Source: an uncultured Gammaproteobacteria bacterium
GTDB lineage: Bacteria > Pseudomonadota > Gammaproteobacteria > Pseudomonadales > Pseudohongiellaceae
Assembly: GCA_913060495.1 (NCBI GenBank)
Contig: CAJXRP010000019.1
Span: 1 to 64,000, forward strand
DNA length: 64,000 nt
Direction of reading: 5' to 3'
Shown: positions 7,616 through 15,618 of the stretch, in pieces
Position numbering within the stretch: the first letter of the stretch is position 1
Layout: each line of letters begins with the position of its first letter
Position numbers and translations under genes: made by a program
The notes under the pieces: generated by a model
Told to the model about the DNA's origin: nothing
Database searches by the model: none
What the model saw: only the letters and a program-made list of their open reading frames with translations

Positions 7616-9156
7616 AGGAGCGGAACTACAGTGCGATAGTCAGCGGTGAGGCGGTTATCGATAGTCCTTCCAAATGGAATAGGATAAACCTATTCCAGCT
7701 GTTCTGTTTTTCCGCGCTTTGCTTCCTAGGGTTGATTCACACCGAGAATGAACTTTGGGATCCCTCGACTCGCAGTTTTACCATAACGCTAGGCGTATTG
7801 GGCTTTTGGCGCTATGGCTGGTGGTTGAATCACTTCATTCGCGCAGAGCTCTACAGAAAACACCGTTTCCCCTCGATACGAAACAAAGCCGACGCCTTGT
7901 GGCAGGATGGCTGGAGGCCGCGACACGTACATTTCATGATGACCACCTTTCGTGAGCGCCGTGATACCACTGAGTTAGTTATCGCCAGCATCTGTAGGGA
8001 AGTTCGTGAAAGTGGCATTCCTACTACCCTGTGGCTAGGCTCGGGAGATTCCTATGATGAAGAGATCATCATGAATTACCTGCGTCAGCATGCCGAGGAT
8101 ATTCCATTAGAACTGGTGATCATACGACAGAATGTTTCTGGAAAGCGCATGGCAATAGGCTTGGTTCTTCGCGCGATGTCGCGCCGCGGAATCGACCTCG
8201 ATGATCTCATTGTATTCATGGACGGTGATGCGGTGCTCGCCCCAGGGATACTTAGGGCCTGCTGTCCTTTGTTTGGTATTGATGCGGAGCTTCAAGCCGT
8301 AACTACAGACGAAGAGGTGATTTGTTACGGCCCTCAATGGATGCAGTCATGGCTAACTATGCGATTCGCACAACGCAGGATAGCGATGCAATCTCACGCG
8401 ATGTCGAATAAGGTGCTTACGCTTACTGGACGTATGTCTGTGTTCAGGGCAAATCACCTTAGCCAGTACAATTTTATTCGCATGCTTGAAGCCGATTCGT
8501 TGGAGCATTGGTTGTGGGGGAAATTCCGCTTCCTGTCTGGAGATGATAAGAGCACTTGGTATTATATGCTCACGCAGGACGCGAAGATGCTGTACGTACC
8601 GGATGCCTTGGTCTACACCATCGAAGAAGTAGATGGCTCAGGTATTGAGCGCATGACGCAGAACTTTCGGCGCTGGTCTGGAAATATGCTGCGCAACGGA
8701 ACACGCTGTCTGCAACTCGGGCCTAAGAAGGTAGGCTTCTTTATTTGGTGGTGCGTACTCGATCAAAGAATTGCCATGTGGACCATGTTGGTTAGCCCGA
8801 TCATAGCTGTTAGTGTTGCGCTGCTAAGTGATTTCTCTTATCTGATAGGCTATCTAATCTGGATTGCCATTTCGAGGATGTTCCTCACGCTGTTTCTGTT
8901 CCGCTACAGCAAGACCGTGCATATGGAGTGGCCGTTTATCCTGTATTTTAATCAGCTACTAAACGCCTCAGTCAAAGTCTATTGCCTGGCACGCTTGTCT
9001 AAGCAACGTTGGACTAATCGTGGTAATCAATCCTCAGGCGGAGGGGACACCATGGCAGATAAGCTAAAAGACCTGATGGCATCCTGGGTAACAACTGTTT
9101 GGGTTACTACGTTAGTATTTTCAGTCTGGCTCTATGCCGGTCTTGTGGTGATCTAG
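7612..9156 (+). CDS. alg8: Alg8 mannuronan synthase, GT2 family
   Basis: The 514-residue processive glycosyltransferase polymerises GDP-mannuronate into polymannuronate. N-terminal membrane helices at about 25-75 are followed by a GT2 domain with a DGD metal site (FMDGDAVL near 204), SGDDKSTWY near 320 and a QxxRW-type motif (QNFRRWSG near 352). Further membrane helices lie at about 375-460, and a last one closes the protein. It starts inside the alg44 stop codon, so the two synthase subunits are translationally coupled. Length and motif order fit Alg8 (about 490 residues). A longer C-terminal tail with a short glycine-rich linker precedes the final helix. Confidence 0.92.
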   Translation: MKERNYSAIVSGEAVIDSPSKWNRINLFQLFCFSALCFLGLIHTENELWDPSTRSFTITLGVLGFWRYGWWLNHFIRAELYRKHRFPSIRNKADALWQDGWRPRHVHFMMTTFRERRDTTELVIASICREVRESGIPTTLWLGSGDSYDEEIIMNYLRQHAEDIPLELVIIRQNVSGKRMAIGLVLRAMSRRGIDLDDLIVFMDGDAVLAPGILRACCPLFGIDAELQAVTTDEEVICYGPQWMQSWLTMRFAQRRIAMQSHAMSNKVLTLTGRMSVFRANHLSQYNFIRMLEADSLEHWLWGKFRFLSGDDKSTWYYMLTQDAKMLYVPDALVYTIEEVDGSGIERMTQNFRRWSGNMLRNGTRCLQLGPKKVGFFIWWCVLDQRIAMWTMLVSPIIAVSVALLSDFSYLIGYLIWIAISRMFLTLFLFRYSKTVHMEWPFILYFNQLLNASVKVYCLARLSKQRWTNRGNQSSGGGDTMADKLKDLMASWVTTVWVTTLVFSVWLYAGLVVI

Positions 9157-9182
9157 GCCGCTCCCTTCTTAAAACCCCTCCT

Positions 9183-9236
9183 TGTTACACCGTTGATACG
9201 TAACAGATACGAAAGATGTTACGTAGGTGTTACGTG
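9183..9236. repeat. TGTTACGTA motif cluster B1 upstream of the activator gene
   Basis: TGTTACAC starts at 9183, TACGTAACA (inverted) at 9197, TGTTACGTA at 9217 and TGTTACGTG at 9228. The same motif occurs twice upstream of the response regulator promoter (16573 and 16595). The cluster ends about 50 bp before a sigma-54 promoter, so it is a candidate activator site, different from the TTTGCRAA cluster at the structural genes. Confidence 0.6.
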
Positions 9237-9287
9237 ATTCTAGCGGGAATTTACTCTAAGGCATTGATATATAGAGGTATAGTTATG

Positions 9288-9304
9288 TTGGCATAAGCTC
9301 TGCA
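9288..9304 (+). promoter_or_regulatory. Sigma-54 promoter of the activator gene
   Basis: TTGGCATAAGCTCTGCA has GG at 9290-9291 and GC at 9302-9303. Transcription would begin near 9315. This rules out the TTG at 9308 as start codon and supports ATG at 9386. The activator gene is thus itself sigma-54 dependent. Confidence 0.75.
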
Positions 9305-9385
9305 ATATTGTTTGTAAGCATCTTGGCAGGCGGAGAAGGCTTCCAGAAGACGCTCACAATAATATTGCAAATGAGGTCGAGACTA

Positions 9386-10459
9386 ATGAGCTTACAACTA
9401 GCAGCACAATGCGTAGATGACATACCAAACGCAAACTTGTTTGAGATGCCTGTAACTGAAAATCAATGCGTGCTTTTTCACGACATGGTCAGTGGCGACG
9501 AGAAAATGCTGAAGATCTTCGATGATATCGAAAGAATCGCTACGGCCAATGTCCCGATATTTGTTACTGGAGAAACGGGCACGGGTAAGGAGTTGGCAGC
9601 ACGTGCTTGCCACGAACAGGGGTTTGATAGCAACAAGCCATACATTGCAGCGAATTGTGCAAACTTTTCCGAGCAGCTAATGGAGTCTCAGCTCTTCGGT
9701 CATAAGAAGGGAGCCTTTACAGATGCGTCAAGCGACCACGCTGGTTTGTTTGAATCTGCTGGTGAGGGCACGCTCTTCCTTGATGAGATTACAACACTTT
9801 CACTTCCGCTCCAGGCCAAACTGCTGCGAGTAATTCAAGAGCGCGAGTTCTCTCCTCTAGGGAGTCACAAACTAAAGCCTTTCAGAGCACGCATCGTAAC
9901 GGCGTCGTCTACTTCGTTGGCAGATGCCGTGGTCAATGGCGACTTCCGCGAAGACCTTTACTATCGATTAGGTGTCGTAACAATCAGCCTACCGGCTCTA
10001 CGTGATCGTGGACTTGATAAGCAGCTTCTGGCACAACATTTTATTCAGTGTTTGATTGAGCAAGAAATGAAAGGCCATGGCAAGGACGATTCTTTTTTAA
10101 CTACCGATGCGTTGAATTTTGTTGAGACCTATCACTGGCCGGGCAATATAAGGCAGCTTAGAAACGTACTGCTTGGTGCCTTGGTGCTTCACAAGGGAGA
10201 GGGCATTACTGCCGCAGCGTTAAGTAATCAGATCAACGACTCTGTCGATAGAATGAGCGTTCAGCCTAGTAAAGTTACTTCTCAAAGCAATGTGACGCCA
10301 ATCCGTCCAATAACAATTCAGCCTTTGTGGGTAACTGAGAAGGCAACGATCGAACAGGCAATCGAAATATGTGGTGGAAATATACCGCGTGCAGCAAGTC
10401 TGCTAGAAGTTAGCCCTTCAACTATCTATCGTAAACTACAAACCTGGGAGGCGGCGTAG
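9386..10459 (+). CDS. Sigma-54 enhancer-binding protein without receiver domain
   Basis: The 357-residue product has about 35 residues of non-domain N-terminus, then a complete AAA+ activator domain: Walker A GETGTGKE (62-69), the sigma-54 loop GAFTDA (109-114, usual form GAFTGA), Walker B GTLFLDE (128-134) and the arginine-finger region FREDLYYRL near 190. A Fis-type helix-turn-helix ends the protein (NIPRAASLLEVSPSTIYRKL). There is no REC, GAF or PAS domain, so control must come from expression level or a partner protein. The ATG at 9386 has GAGG 9 bases upstream and lies after the predicted transcription start. Position between alg8 and algD makes it the likely activator of the sigma-54 promoters here. 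Confidence 0.9.
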   Translation: MSLQLAAQCVDDIPNANLFEMPVTENQCVLFHDMVSGDEKMLKIFDDIERIATANVPIFVTGETGTGKELAARACHEQGFDSNKPYIAANCANFSEQLMESQLFGHKKGAFTDASSDHAGLFESAGEGTLFLDEITTLSLPLQAKLLRVIQEREFSPLGSHKLKPFRARIVTASSTSLADAVVNGDFREDLYYRLGVVTISLPALRDRGLDKQLLAQHFIQCLIEQEMKGHGKDDSFLTTDALNFVETYHWPGNIRQLRNVLLGALVLHKGEGITAAALSNQINDSVDRMSVQPSKVTSQSNVTPIRPITIQPLWVTEKATIEQAIEICGGNIPRAASLLEVSPSTIYRKLQTWEAA

Positions 10460-10491
10460 CCGAATTCTTATGAGACAAGTACTATTTGATG

Positions 10492-10971
10492 CTAATTATC
10501 TGCAACAGTCAGAACAGCCAACGCATGATCTACTGAATGACTTAGGATTACCCTTTCGGCCAGCTCAGAAGGGACCACACCGCCAGATCCATCAATGGCT
10601 ACAATCCTCTTGTCTCGGTCAAGAAAGTGCCGTATCAGTTTCAAAGTTCCAGGACCGCCTCCAATAACAATGCCGCCGATGCATCTTGTCGCAAGGACTT
10701 GATGCTTACTCTCTTGCGAAGAGACAACCAGTAAGATGTCGCAGTCCTGATGCTTTTGTTTGTATAGATCCTTTTCAATTACTCCCATCGTTGTGCCGCC
10801 GCTGGCCTTGGCGGATTGAAGCGCGTGATCAAATACTCCTGAAAGATTTCCCACGCCCACTCCATAGCCGAGCGCAACTAGTTTTTCCGCTACATCTTCT
10901 GCTAGGCAAGCCTGCTGTTCATTTATCTGCTTGGCAAATCCAAGCATTGCTACGTAGTCGATCGTTTTCAT
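10492..10971 (-). CDS. SLOG/LOG-family Rossmann protein
   Basis: The 159-residue protein has a Rossmann-like core: an N-terminal segment with ALGYGVGVGNLSGVFDHA near 33-50, a central ILLVVSS strand and GGIVIGGGPGTLKLI near 98-112. This resembles LOG (lysine-decarboxylase-like) nucleotide-binding proteins, but the phosphoribohydrolase motif PGGxGTxxE is altered, so nucleoside-monophosphate hydrolysis is doubtful. The gene is convergent with the activator gene. It has its own sigma-54 promoter, divergent from algD and sharing its upstream motif cluster. A nucleotide-sensing or modifying role tied to polymer production is inferred only from this wiring. Confidence 0.7.
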   Translation of the reverse strand: MKTIDYVAMLGFAKQINEQQACLAEDVAEKLVALGYGVGVGNLSGVFDHALQSAKASGGTTMGVIEKDLYKQKHQDCDILLVVSSQESKHQVLATRCIGGIVIGGGPGTLKLIRHFLDRDKRIVAIDGSGGVVPSELAERVILSHSVDHALAVLTVADN

Positions 10972-11009
10972 TTGTGTGCCTTCCGCGAAGTTGGTCTTGC
11001 TCTTTCTAA

Positions 11010-11026
11010 TGCAAGCGCTGCGCCAA
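11010..11026 (-). promoter_or_regulatory. Sigma-54 promoter of the SLOG gene
   Basis: The minus strand reads TTGGCGCAGCGCTTGCA, close to consensus with GG-N10-GC spacing. The predicted start near 10999 is about 28 nt before the ATG at 10971. Confidence 0.75.
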
Positions 11027-11097
11027 TCTAGAGAGAGCGCTGGGGTATTGATAGGAAGTCGAGTGTATTGGCGGGTTGCAGCGCTAGTATCTTTCTA

Positions 11098-11161
11098 TTT
11101 GCGAATCGAGAATTCCTGTTTGTCGCAATTTGCAATTCACTATGCAAATCGGAATGCGAAA
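11098..11161. repeat. TTTGCRAA motif cluster A3, shared by SLOG and algD promoters
   Basis: TTTGCGAATCG starts at 11098, GCAATTTGCAATTC (identical to part of cluster A2) at 11126, ATGCAAATC at 11142 and ATGCGAAATG at 11154. The cluster lies 70-135 bp from the SLOG promoter on one side and 85-145 bp from the algD promoter on the other. Confidence 0.65.
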
Positions 11162-11244
11162 TGTCGTGTGTGCAGGGCGAGGAAATACAGCCGAGAATAC
11201 GTTAACTAGTTGATATATATAAGCTAAGTGAATATTTTTCAGAG

Positions 11245-11261
11245 TTGGCACAAGCCGTGCA
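11245..11261 (+). promoter_or_regulatory. Sigma-54 promoter of the algD operon
   Basis: TTGGCACAAGCCGTGCA has GG at 11247-11248 and GC at 11259-11260. Transcription would start near 11272, about 40 nt upstream of the algD ATG. Pseudomonas algD can also use sigma-54 (RpoN), so this control has a precedent. Confidence 0.78.
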
Positions 11262-11311
11262 ATCACTACATCAGTAAGTAAATTTAAACTCTACATTATG
11301 AGGATAGTGAA

Positions 11312-12778
11312 ATGACTGACATGAAAGATCCACAGAACTACCAATTGACTTTGAGTGGAAATCTCGCTGAGGACTTAGGTTCAATTACCGCTGAAGAGTT
11401 CAATATGCTACGTGAAACTCGCAAACCTGCGGCTGGTCGACTACCGATCTTGACTCTGGCGACTAACAACAACAAGCCGACGCTAAGTATTCTTGGTTTA
11501 GGTTATGTAGGCGCGGTTTCATCGGCGTGCTTTAGTGACTTGGGTTTTCCCGTAATAGGAGTCGATCCTGATATGGAAAAAGTTGATTGCATTAACCGTG
11601 GGTCTTCGCCGATAGTAGAGAAAGACCTTTCTGAGCTTCTGTATTCAGGTCGAGAAAAGAACAAGTTGGAGGCTACCAACGACACTGTTGCGGCCGTTCT
11701 AAATAGTGATGTAACTCTTATAAGCGTTGGTACGCCCAGCGATGCGGATGGGGGTTGTGATCTAAAGTATCTTCGTCAAGCTTGTCAGCAACTCGGTGAG
11801 GCGCTGAGCATGAAGTCAGGATATCACCTGGTAGTTGTACGCAGCACTATTCCACCGAGCACTACGCGCAATGAACTTGTGCCAATCATCGAACAGTATT
11901 CTGGCAAGCTAGCTGGTAAAGATTTCGGCGTTTGTTTCAACCCCGAATTTCTTCGCGAAAGTACTGCCGTGGAAGACTTTTATCATCCGCCGATTACGGT
12001 TCTTGGAGCTATCGACAAGCGGAGTCTTGAGTACTCAACGAAGTTGTATGAAGACGTTCATGCGGAAGTTATTGGTACCAGCCTGGAAGCAGCTGAATTC
12101 GTTAAATACGTCGACAATACTTGGCACGCGCTGAAGGTCACATTCGGGAACGAGGTTGGACGCCTCTGTAAGGCTGCGAATGTAGATAGCCACGATGTTA
12201 TGAACATCTTTCTGAAAGACACAAAGTTGAATATCTCGCCCTATTACCTTAAGCCTGGTTTCGCCTACGGCGGTTCCTGCTTGCCGAAGGATGCACGAGG
12301 CATCGTTCACCTTGCGAAGACCCTAAATGTAGATCTTCCAGTGATGAACAAGATTGAAGAAAGCAATGATAGCCACATTCGTCATGCAGTAGAAATCATC
12401 GATGACCTTTCTGTTAAAAACGTTGGTCTGGTGGGAATTACATTCAAGGCTGGAACAGATGACCTTCGCGAGAGTCCAGCGATAGAATTGATCAAGAGAC
12501 TTCTCTACAAAGGCTATCGCGTCAATTTTTTCGATCCATGTATCACCTCATCGACGATTCTCGATAGAGATCCCGAATGGAATAGCAGATTGCAGACTTG
12601 TTTTCTGGAGTCAGAAGAAGAATTGCTGAGCTCCAGCGAAGCCTTGGTTGTGACTCATTCCCAAGAATATGCGATCGAGCTAGTCGAGAAAGCGACGTCT
12701 GATATGCATGTGCTCGATGTAGTTCGCTTGCCCGAAGGTCTGAACTGCAAAGCTAACTATCAAGGCATCGGTTGGTAG
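11312..12778 (+). CDS. algD: GDP-mannose 6-dehydrogenase
   Basis: The 488-residue cytoplasmic enzyme oxidises GDP-mannose to GDP-mannuronate, the committed step of alginate synthesis. An N-terminal extension of about 55 residues without recognised domain precedes the NAD-binding Rossmann motif GLGYVG (62-67). The UDP-glucose/GDP-mannose dehydrogenase signatures follow: FNPEFLRE near 210, VKYVDNTWHALKVTFGNE near 267-284 and the catalytic cysteine in GGSCLPKD (Cys323). The C-terminal domain carries GITFKAGTDDLRESP. The start has AGGA 8 bases upstream. The extension makes it about 50 residues longer than Pseudomonas AlgD. It is the first gene of a unit with the NagB-like gene, a small ORF and algA. 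Confidence 0.93.
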   Translation: MTDMKDPQNYQLTLSGNLAEDLGSITAEEFNMLRETRKPAAGRLPILTLATNNNKPTLSILGLGYVGAVSSACFSDLGFPVIGVDPDMEKVDCINRGSSPIVEKDLSELLYSGREKNKLEATNDTVAAVLNSDVTLISVGTPSDADGGCDLKYLRQACQQLGEALSMKSGYHLVVVRSTIPPSTTRNELVPIIEQYSGKLAGKDFGVCFNPEFLRESTAVEDFYHPPITVLGAIDKRSLEYSTKLYEDVHAEVIGTSLEAAEFVKYVDNTWHALKVTFGNEVGRLCKAANVDSHDVMNIFLKDTKLNISPYYLKPGFAYGGSCLPKDARGIVHLAKTLNVDLPVMNKIEESNDSHIRHAVEIIDDLSVKNVGLVGITFKAGTDDLRESPAIELIKRLLYKGYRVNFFDPCITSSTILDRDPEWNSRLQTCFLESEEELLSSSEALVVTHSQEYAIELVEKATSDMHVLDVVRLPEGLNCKANYQGIGW

Positions 12779-12788
12779 GTTGAAACAG

Positions 12789-13646
12789 ATGAATATCATC
12801 ATTCTTAATAGTGAAGAGGAAGTAGCGGCGAGAGGTGCGGATCTTGTATCGCACCAGCTCGCCTCAAAGCCTGATTCGGTGCTCGGACTTTCAGCTGGCG
12901 TCAATTCGATAAAAATGTATCGAGAACTGGTAGATAGATATAGACAAGGTGATACGAGTTTTGCCCACGCTAGAACTTTCAGTTTGGATGAATATTTGGG
13001 CTTGAAGAGAATCGATCCCCGAAGCTATAGCTACTATTTGCAAACTCGATTTTTTAACCAGATAGACATTAACTTGAGTAATACCCATTCATTGAACTGT
13101 GCGATCGACGCCGGCATGGAGAGCCTTGGATTCGACTATGAAGACAAGATTGATACCAATGGCGGAATTGACCTCCAAGTCTTGGGCCTAGGAATTGACG
13201 GTCACATAGGATTCAACGACCCAGGCAGTACTTTCGCTTCTCGAACTAGGGTGGTGAAGTTAACTGAGAGTGCACTGAAGCGCATACCGCGGGCTCACCG
13301 TAGCATGGGGCTGGCAGCAACAATGGGTCTGCGAACAATTAGAGAAGCAAAACACATTGTATTGCTTGCATCAGGCTCTCATAAGGCAGCGGCTATCCGA
13401 AAAGCGCTGGAAGGGGAGATGAGCGTTCTTTGTCCAGCTTCATGTTTGCAGATGCACAGCAATGTAACGGTGCTTATAGATGAAGCCGCGGCACGCGAAT
13501 TAAAACTAAAGGCAAACTATAAGGCTCAACATCAAGATCGACTCCGTCTTCTGAATACTACGGAAACTCGAGAAAGTGAAGAGCCCCAGATTATTGAAGA
13601 ACAGGATATCAGAGCCATCTATCCCCGTGCTGCAGTAGTGCACTGA
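12789..13646 (+). CDS. nagB: Glucosamine-6-phosphate deaminase (NagB) family protein
   Basis: The 285-residue protein carries NagB motifs: LGLSAGVNSIKMY near 37, FSLDEYLGL near 65 with the catalytic aspartate, LGIDGHIGFNDPGS near 135 with the Asp/His pair, and a phosphate-loop-like ASGSHKAAAIRKAL near 198. NagB converts glucosamine-6-phosphate to fructose-6-phosphate and ammonia. Fructose-6-phosphate is the entry compound for GDP-mannose, which could explain its place 10 bp after algD. The active-site glutamate of the FNEP motif is aspartate here (FNDP), so a changed substrate is possible. The ATG at 12789 is preferred over an upstream TTG. Confidence 0.82.
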   Translation: MNIIILNSEEEVAARGADLVSHQLASKPDSVLGLSAGVNSIKMYRELVDRYRQGDTSFAHARTFSLDEYLGLKRIDPRSYSYYLQTRFFNQIDINLSNTHSLNCAIDAGMESLGFDYEDKIDTNGGIDLQVLGLGIDGHIGFNDPGSTFASRTRVVKLTESALKRIPRAHRSMGLAATMGLRTIREAKHIVLLASGSHKAAAIRKALEGEMSVLCPASCLQMHSNVTVLIDEAAARELKLKANYKAQHQDRLRLLNTTETRESEEPQIIEEQDIRAIYPRAAVVH

Positions 13647-13722
13647 GACATTGGATTTGGTATCTCAATTTGTAAAAACCGCAACATTATCCTCGAATAG
13701 AGGCATGAAAGGAGATTGGAAA

Positions 13723-13893
13723 ATGAATGAATCAGGTCGAATATTGGATGCGTACAAGAAAATAAAGGCTAGTCCTTTCTCAGCATCAGGTAAGAGAACC
13801 AAGATGCTGGTAGGCAACTATATCATTGAGCAATTAGATGAGAACGGCAATCTGGAACTGGTTACTGCTTCCGTGCCGGATGAGATCTTGTAA
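13723..13893 (+). CDS. Small conserved-looking protein in algD operon, unknown function
   Basis: This 56-residue protein has a strong ribosome site (AAAGGAG, 8 bases before the ATG). It is soluble, with a basic N-terminal half (DAYKKIKASPF, GKRTKMLVGNY) and an acidic C-terminal half. It lacks a signal peptide, membrane helix or known motif. An upstream TTG at 13651 would lengthen it but lacks a ribosome site. It sits 76 bp after the NagB-like gene and 40 bp before algA, in the same direction, so it is probably co-transcribed. I do not recognise the family. Confidence 0.6.
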   Translation: MNESGRILDAYKKIKASPFSASGKRTKMLVGNYIIEQLDENGNLELVTASVPDEIL

Positions 13894-13933
13894 AAAATCA
13901 ATATCAAAAAAAAATTAGTTAAGGAGTAATGTG

Positions 13934-15352
13934 ATGTTGTCACCTGTGATTTTAGCTGGCGGAGTTGGTTCTAGACTGTGGCCCCTGTCCAGAAGTCTTT
14001 CACCCAAACAGTTCATAGAACTGCCGGGAGAAACCAACTCTCTCTTTCAGCAAACACTGCAGCGCTTGCATGGATTGAATAATTCAACGAGCCCAATAGT
14101 GCTCTGTAATGAAGAGCATCGATTTATGGCGCAGCGCCAACTAGTAGATGAAGGCATCAATGATGCCGTTCTGATGCTTGAACCTGTTGGGCGCAATACT
14201 GCGCCCGCTGTAGCTATGGCTGCATTAAGGGCTATGGAGAAAGATGAAGATGCTGTCCTGCTTGTGCTGCCAGCTGATCATGCGATTGGGAACTTGCCCG
14301 CATTTCATCGCGCAATTGATGAGGGCTATGAATTAGCTCTGGATGGCAAGCTAGTCACATTCGGCATAGTTCCAGATTTTCCTGAAACAGGTTACGGCTA
14401 TATAAAGAAAGCGGAGAAACTGGCCATTGGGGAAGCCCACCAGGTGGCGGAATTCGTTGAAAAGCCAGACACGACAACAGCTCTAGATTACTTGGCCACC
14501 GGGAACTACCTGTGGAACAGCGGTATGTTCATGTTTTCAGCCAAGACGTATATGGATGAACTTTTGGCCGCTGCGCCAGATATCGCAGTTAGCTGCCGCC
14601 TGACTTTCTCGGAAACGAATCCGACGGCCAGTGTTATACAAATACCCAAAGAAAGCTTTTCAAAAGTTCGAGCTGATTCAATCGACTATGCGGTTATGGA
14701 GAAGACGATCAACGCAACCGTCATTCCTTTGAAGGCAAACTGGAGTGACCTTGGTGCCTGGGACGCGCTGTGGGAGGCGAACGAGAAAGACGACTCTGGC
14801 AATATTGCTTCTGGCGATGTCATTATTGAAGGCAGTAGTAATAGCTATGTTCATTCCGGCTCGAGACTTGTTGCCGCGGTAGGTATGGAAAATGCCATCA
14901 TTATAGAAACTGCTGATGCTGTATTGGTGGCAGATAGATCGAAAGCGCAGTCTGTGAAACTGATTATGGAGAGTCTAGAGTCCTCTAAGAGGGAGGAGGC
15001 AGAGAACCAAAAACTAGTTCATCGGCCGTGGGGTACCTATGAATCAATTTCTAAAGCAGACGGGCACCAAGTGAAACATATTGTGGTAAACCCTGGAGGA
15101 AAATTATCGCTTCAAATGCATCACTATAGAGCTGAACATTGGACTGTAATTAAGGGGACGGGCCTTATAACGTGTGGGGAGAAGGAGTTTTCTTTGAGTG
15201 AGAACGAGTCTACGTTCATTCCTAAGGGGAGTGTTCATCGGCTAACGAATGCGGGCCAAACTCCCGTAGAGCTCATCGAGGTGCAAGTTGGTGATTACCT
15301 CGGCGAGGACGATATCGTGCGATTCGAAGACATCTACGGGAGGGTTGCCTAG
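13934..15352 (+). CDS. algA: Mannose-1-phosphate guanylyltransferase / mannose-6-phosphate isomerase
   Basis: The 472-residue bifunctional type II enzyme supplies GDP-mannose to AlgD. The N-terminal nucleotidyltransferase domain has the signature GGVGSRLWPLSR (9-20), EPVGRNTAPAVAMAA near 84, LPADHAIGN near 109 and FVEKPD near 174. The C-terminal cupin isomerase domain carries RPWGTYESI, VKHIVVNPGGKLSLQMH and HWTVIKGTG. The ATG at 13934 is 7 bases after GGAG, and an overlapping GTG three bases earlier is also possible. It closes the algD unit, matching AlgA's position as last gene of the Pseudomonas alginate operon. Confidence 0.92.
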   Translation: MLSPVILAGGVGSRLWPLSRSLSPKQFIELPGETNSLFQQTLQRLHGLNNSTSPIVLCNEEHRFMAQRQLVDEGINDAVLMLEPVGRNTAPAVAMAALRAMEKDEDAVLLVLPADHAIGNLPAFHRAIDEGYELALDGKLVTFGIVPDFPETGYGYIKKAEKLAIGEAHQVAEFVEKPDTTTALDYLATGNYLWNSGMFMFSAKTYMDELLAAAPDIAVSCRLTFSETNPTASVIQIPKESFSKVRADSIDYAVMEKTINATVIPLKANWSDLGAWDALWEANEKDDSGNIASGDVIIEGSSNSYVHSGSRLVAAVGMENAIIIETADAVLVADRSKAQSVKLIMESLESSKREEAENQKLVHRPWGTYESISKADGHQVKHIVVNPGGKLSLQMHHYRAEHWTVIKGTGLITCGEKEFSLSENESTFIPKGSVHRLTNAGQTPVELIEVQVGDYLGEDDIVRFEDIYGRVA

Positions 15353-15356
15353 AATG

Positions 15357-15373
15357 TGGCCGGCCGACGGCCA
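15357..15373 (+). terminator. Possible weak terminator hairpin after algA
   Basis: TGGCCG-GCCGA-CGGCCA forms a six-base-pair GC-rich stem just after the algA stop. Only a broken T-rich stretch follows, so it is a weak candidate. Confidence 0.35.
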
Positions 15374-15474
15374 TGATTTCTCTCGAAGAGACTATTTTCA
15401 CTCGCATTAACTTAACGATATATCAGAGTGGTGAGGCAGTCATTGAGTTCCAAGCAGCATTTTATCTTCTCTTG

Positions 15475-15617
15475 CTTTCTCTCATATCGATGGGCAAACT
15501 AATCTGAAATCAAGCGCCTTTGTTTGGTTGGTTCGAAGCGGTGATCGTGCCTTGGTGTTTTTGAACGAGCCCATGGCCGACATACAGGCCGAGCCCAGTT
15601 CCTTTGCCGACATCCAA
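15475..15617 (-). pseudogene. Histidine kinase ATPase-domain remnant
   Basis: The minus-strand translation gives the G-box end of a histidine kinase: DVGKGTGLGLYVGHGLV, then QKHQGTI, then after an in-frame TGA (plus positions 15510-15512) FQISLPID. Everything N-terminal to this is missing. The homology stops at about 15617, exactly where response-regulator similarity on the other strand begins. It is a decayed fragment. Confidence 0.7.
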
Positions 15618-15618
15618 T

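Noticed and set aside
9308..9385. TTG start for the sigma-54 activator at 9308
   Set aside because: It lies before the predicted transcription start (about 9315), while ATG 9386 has GAGG at correct spacing.
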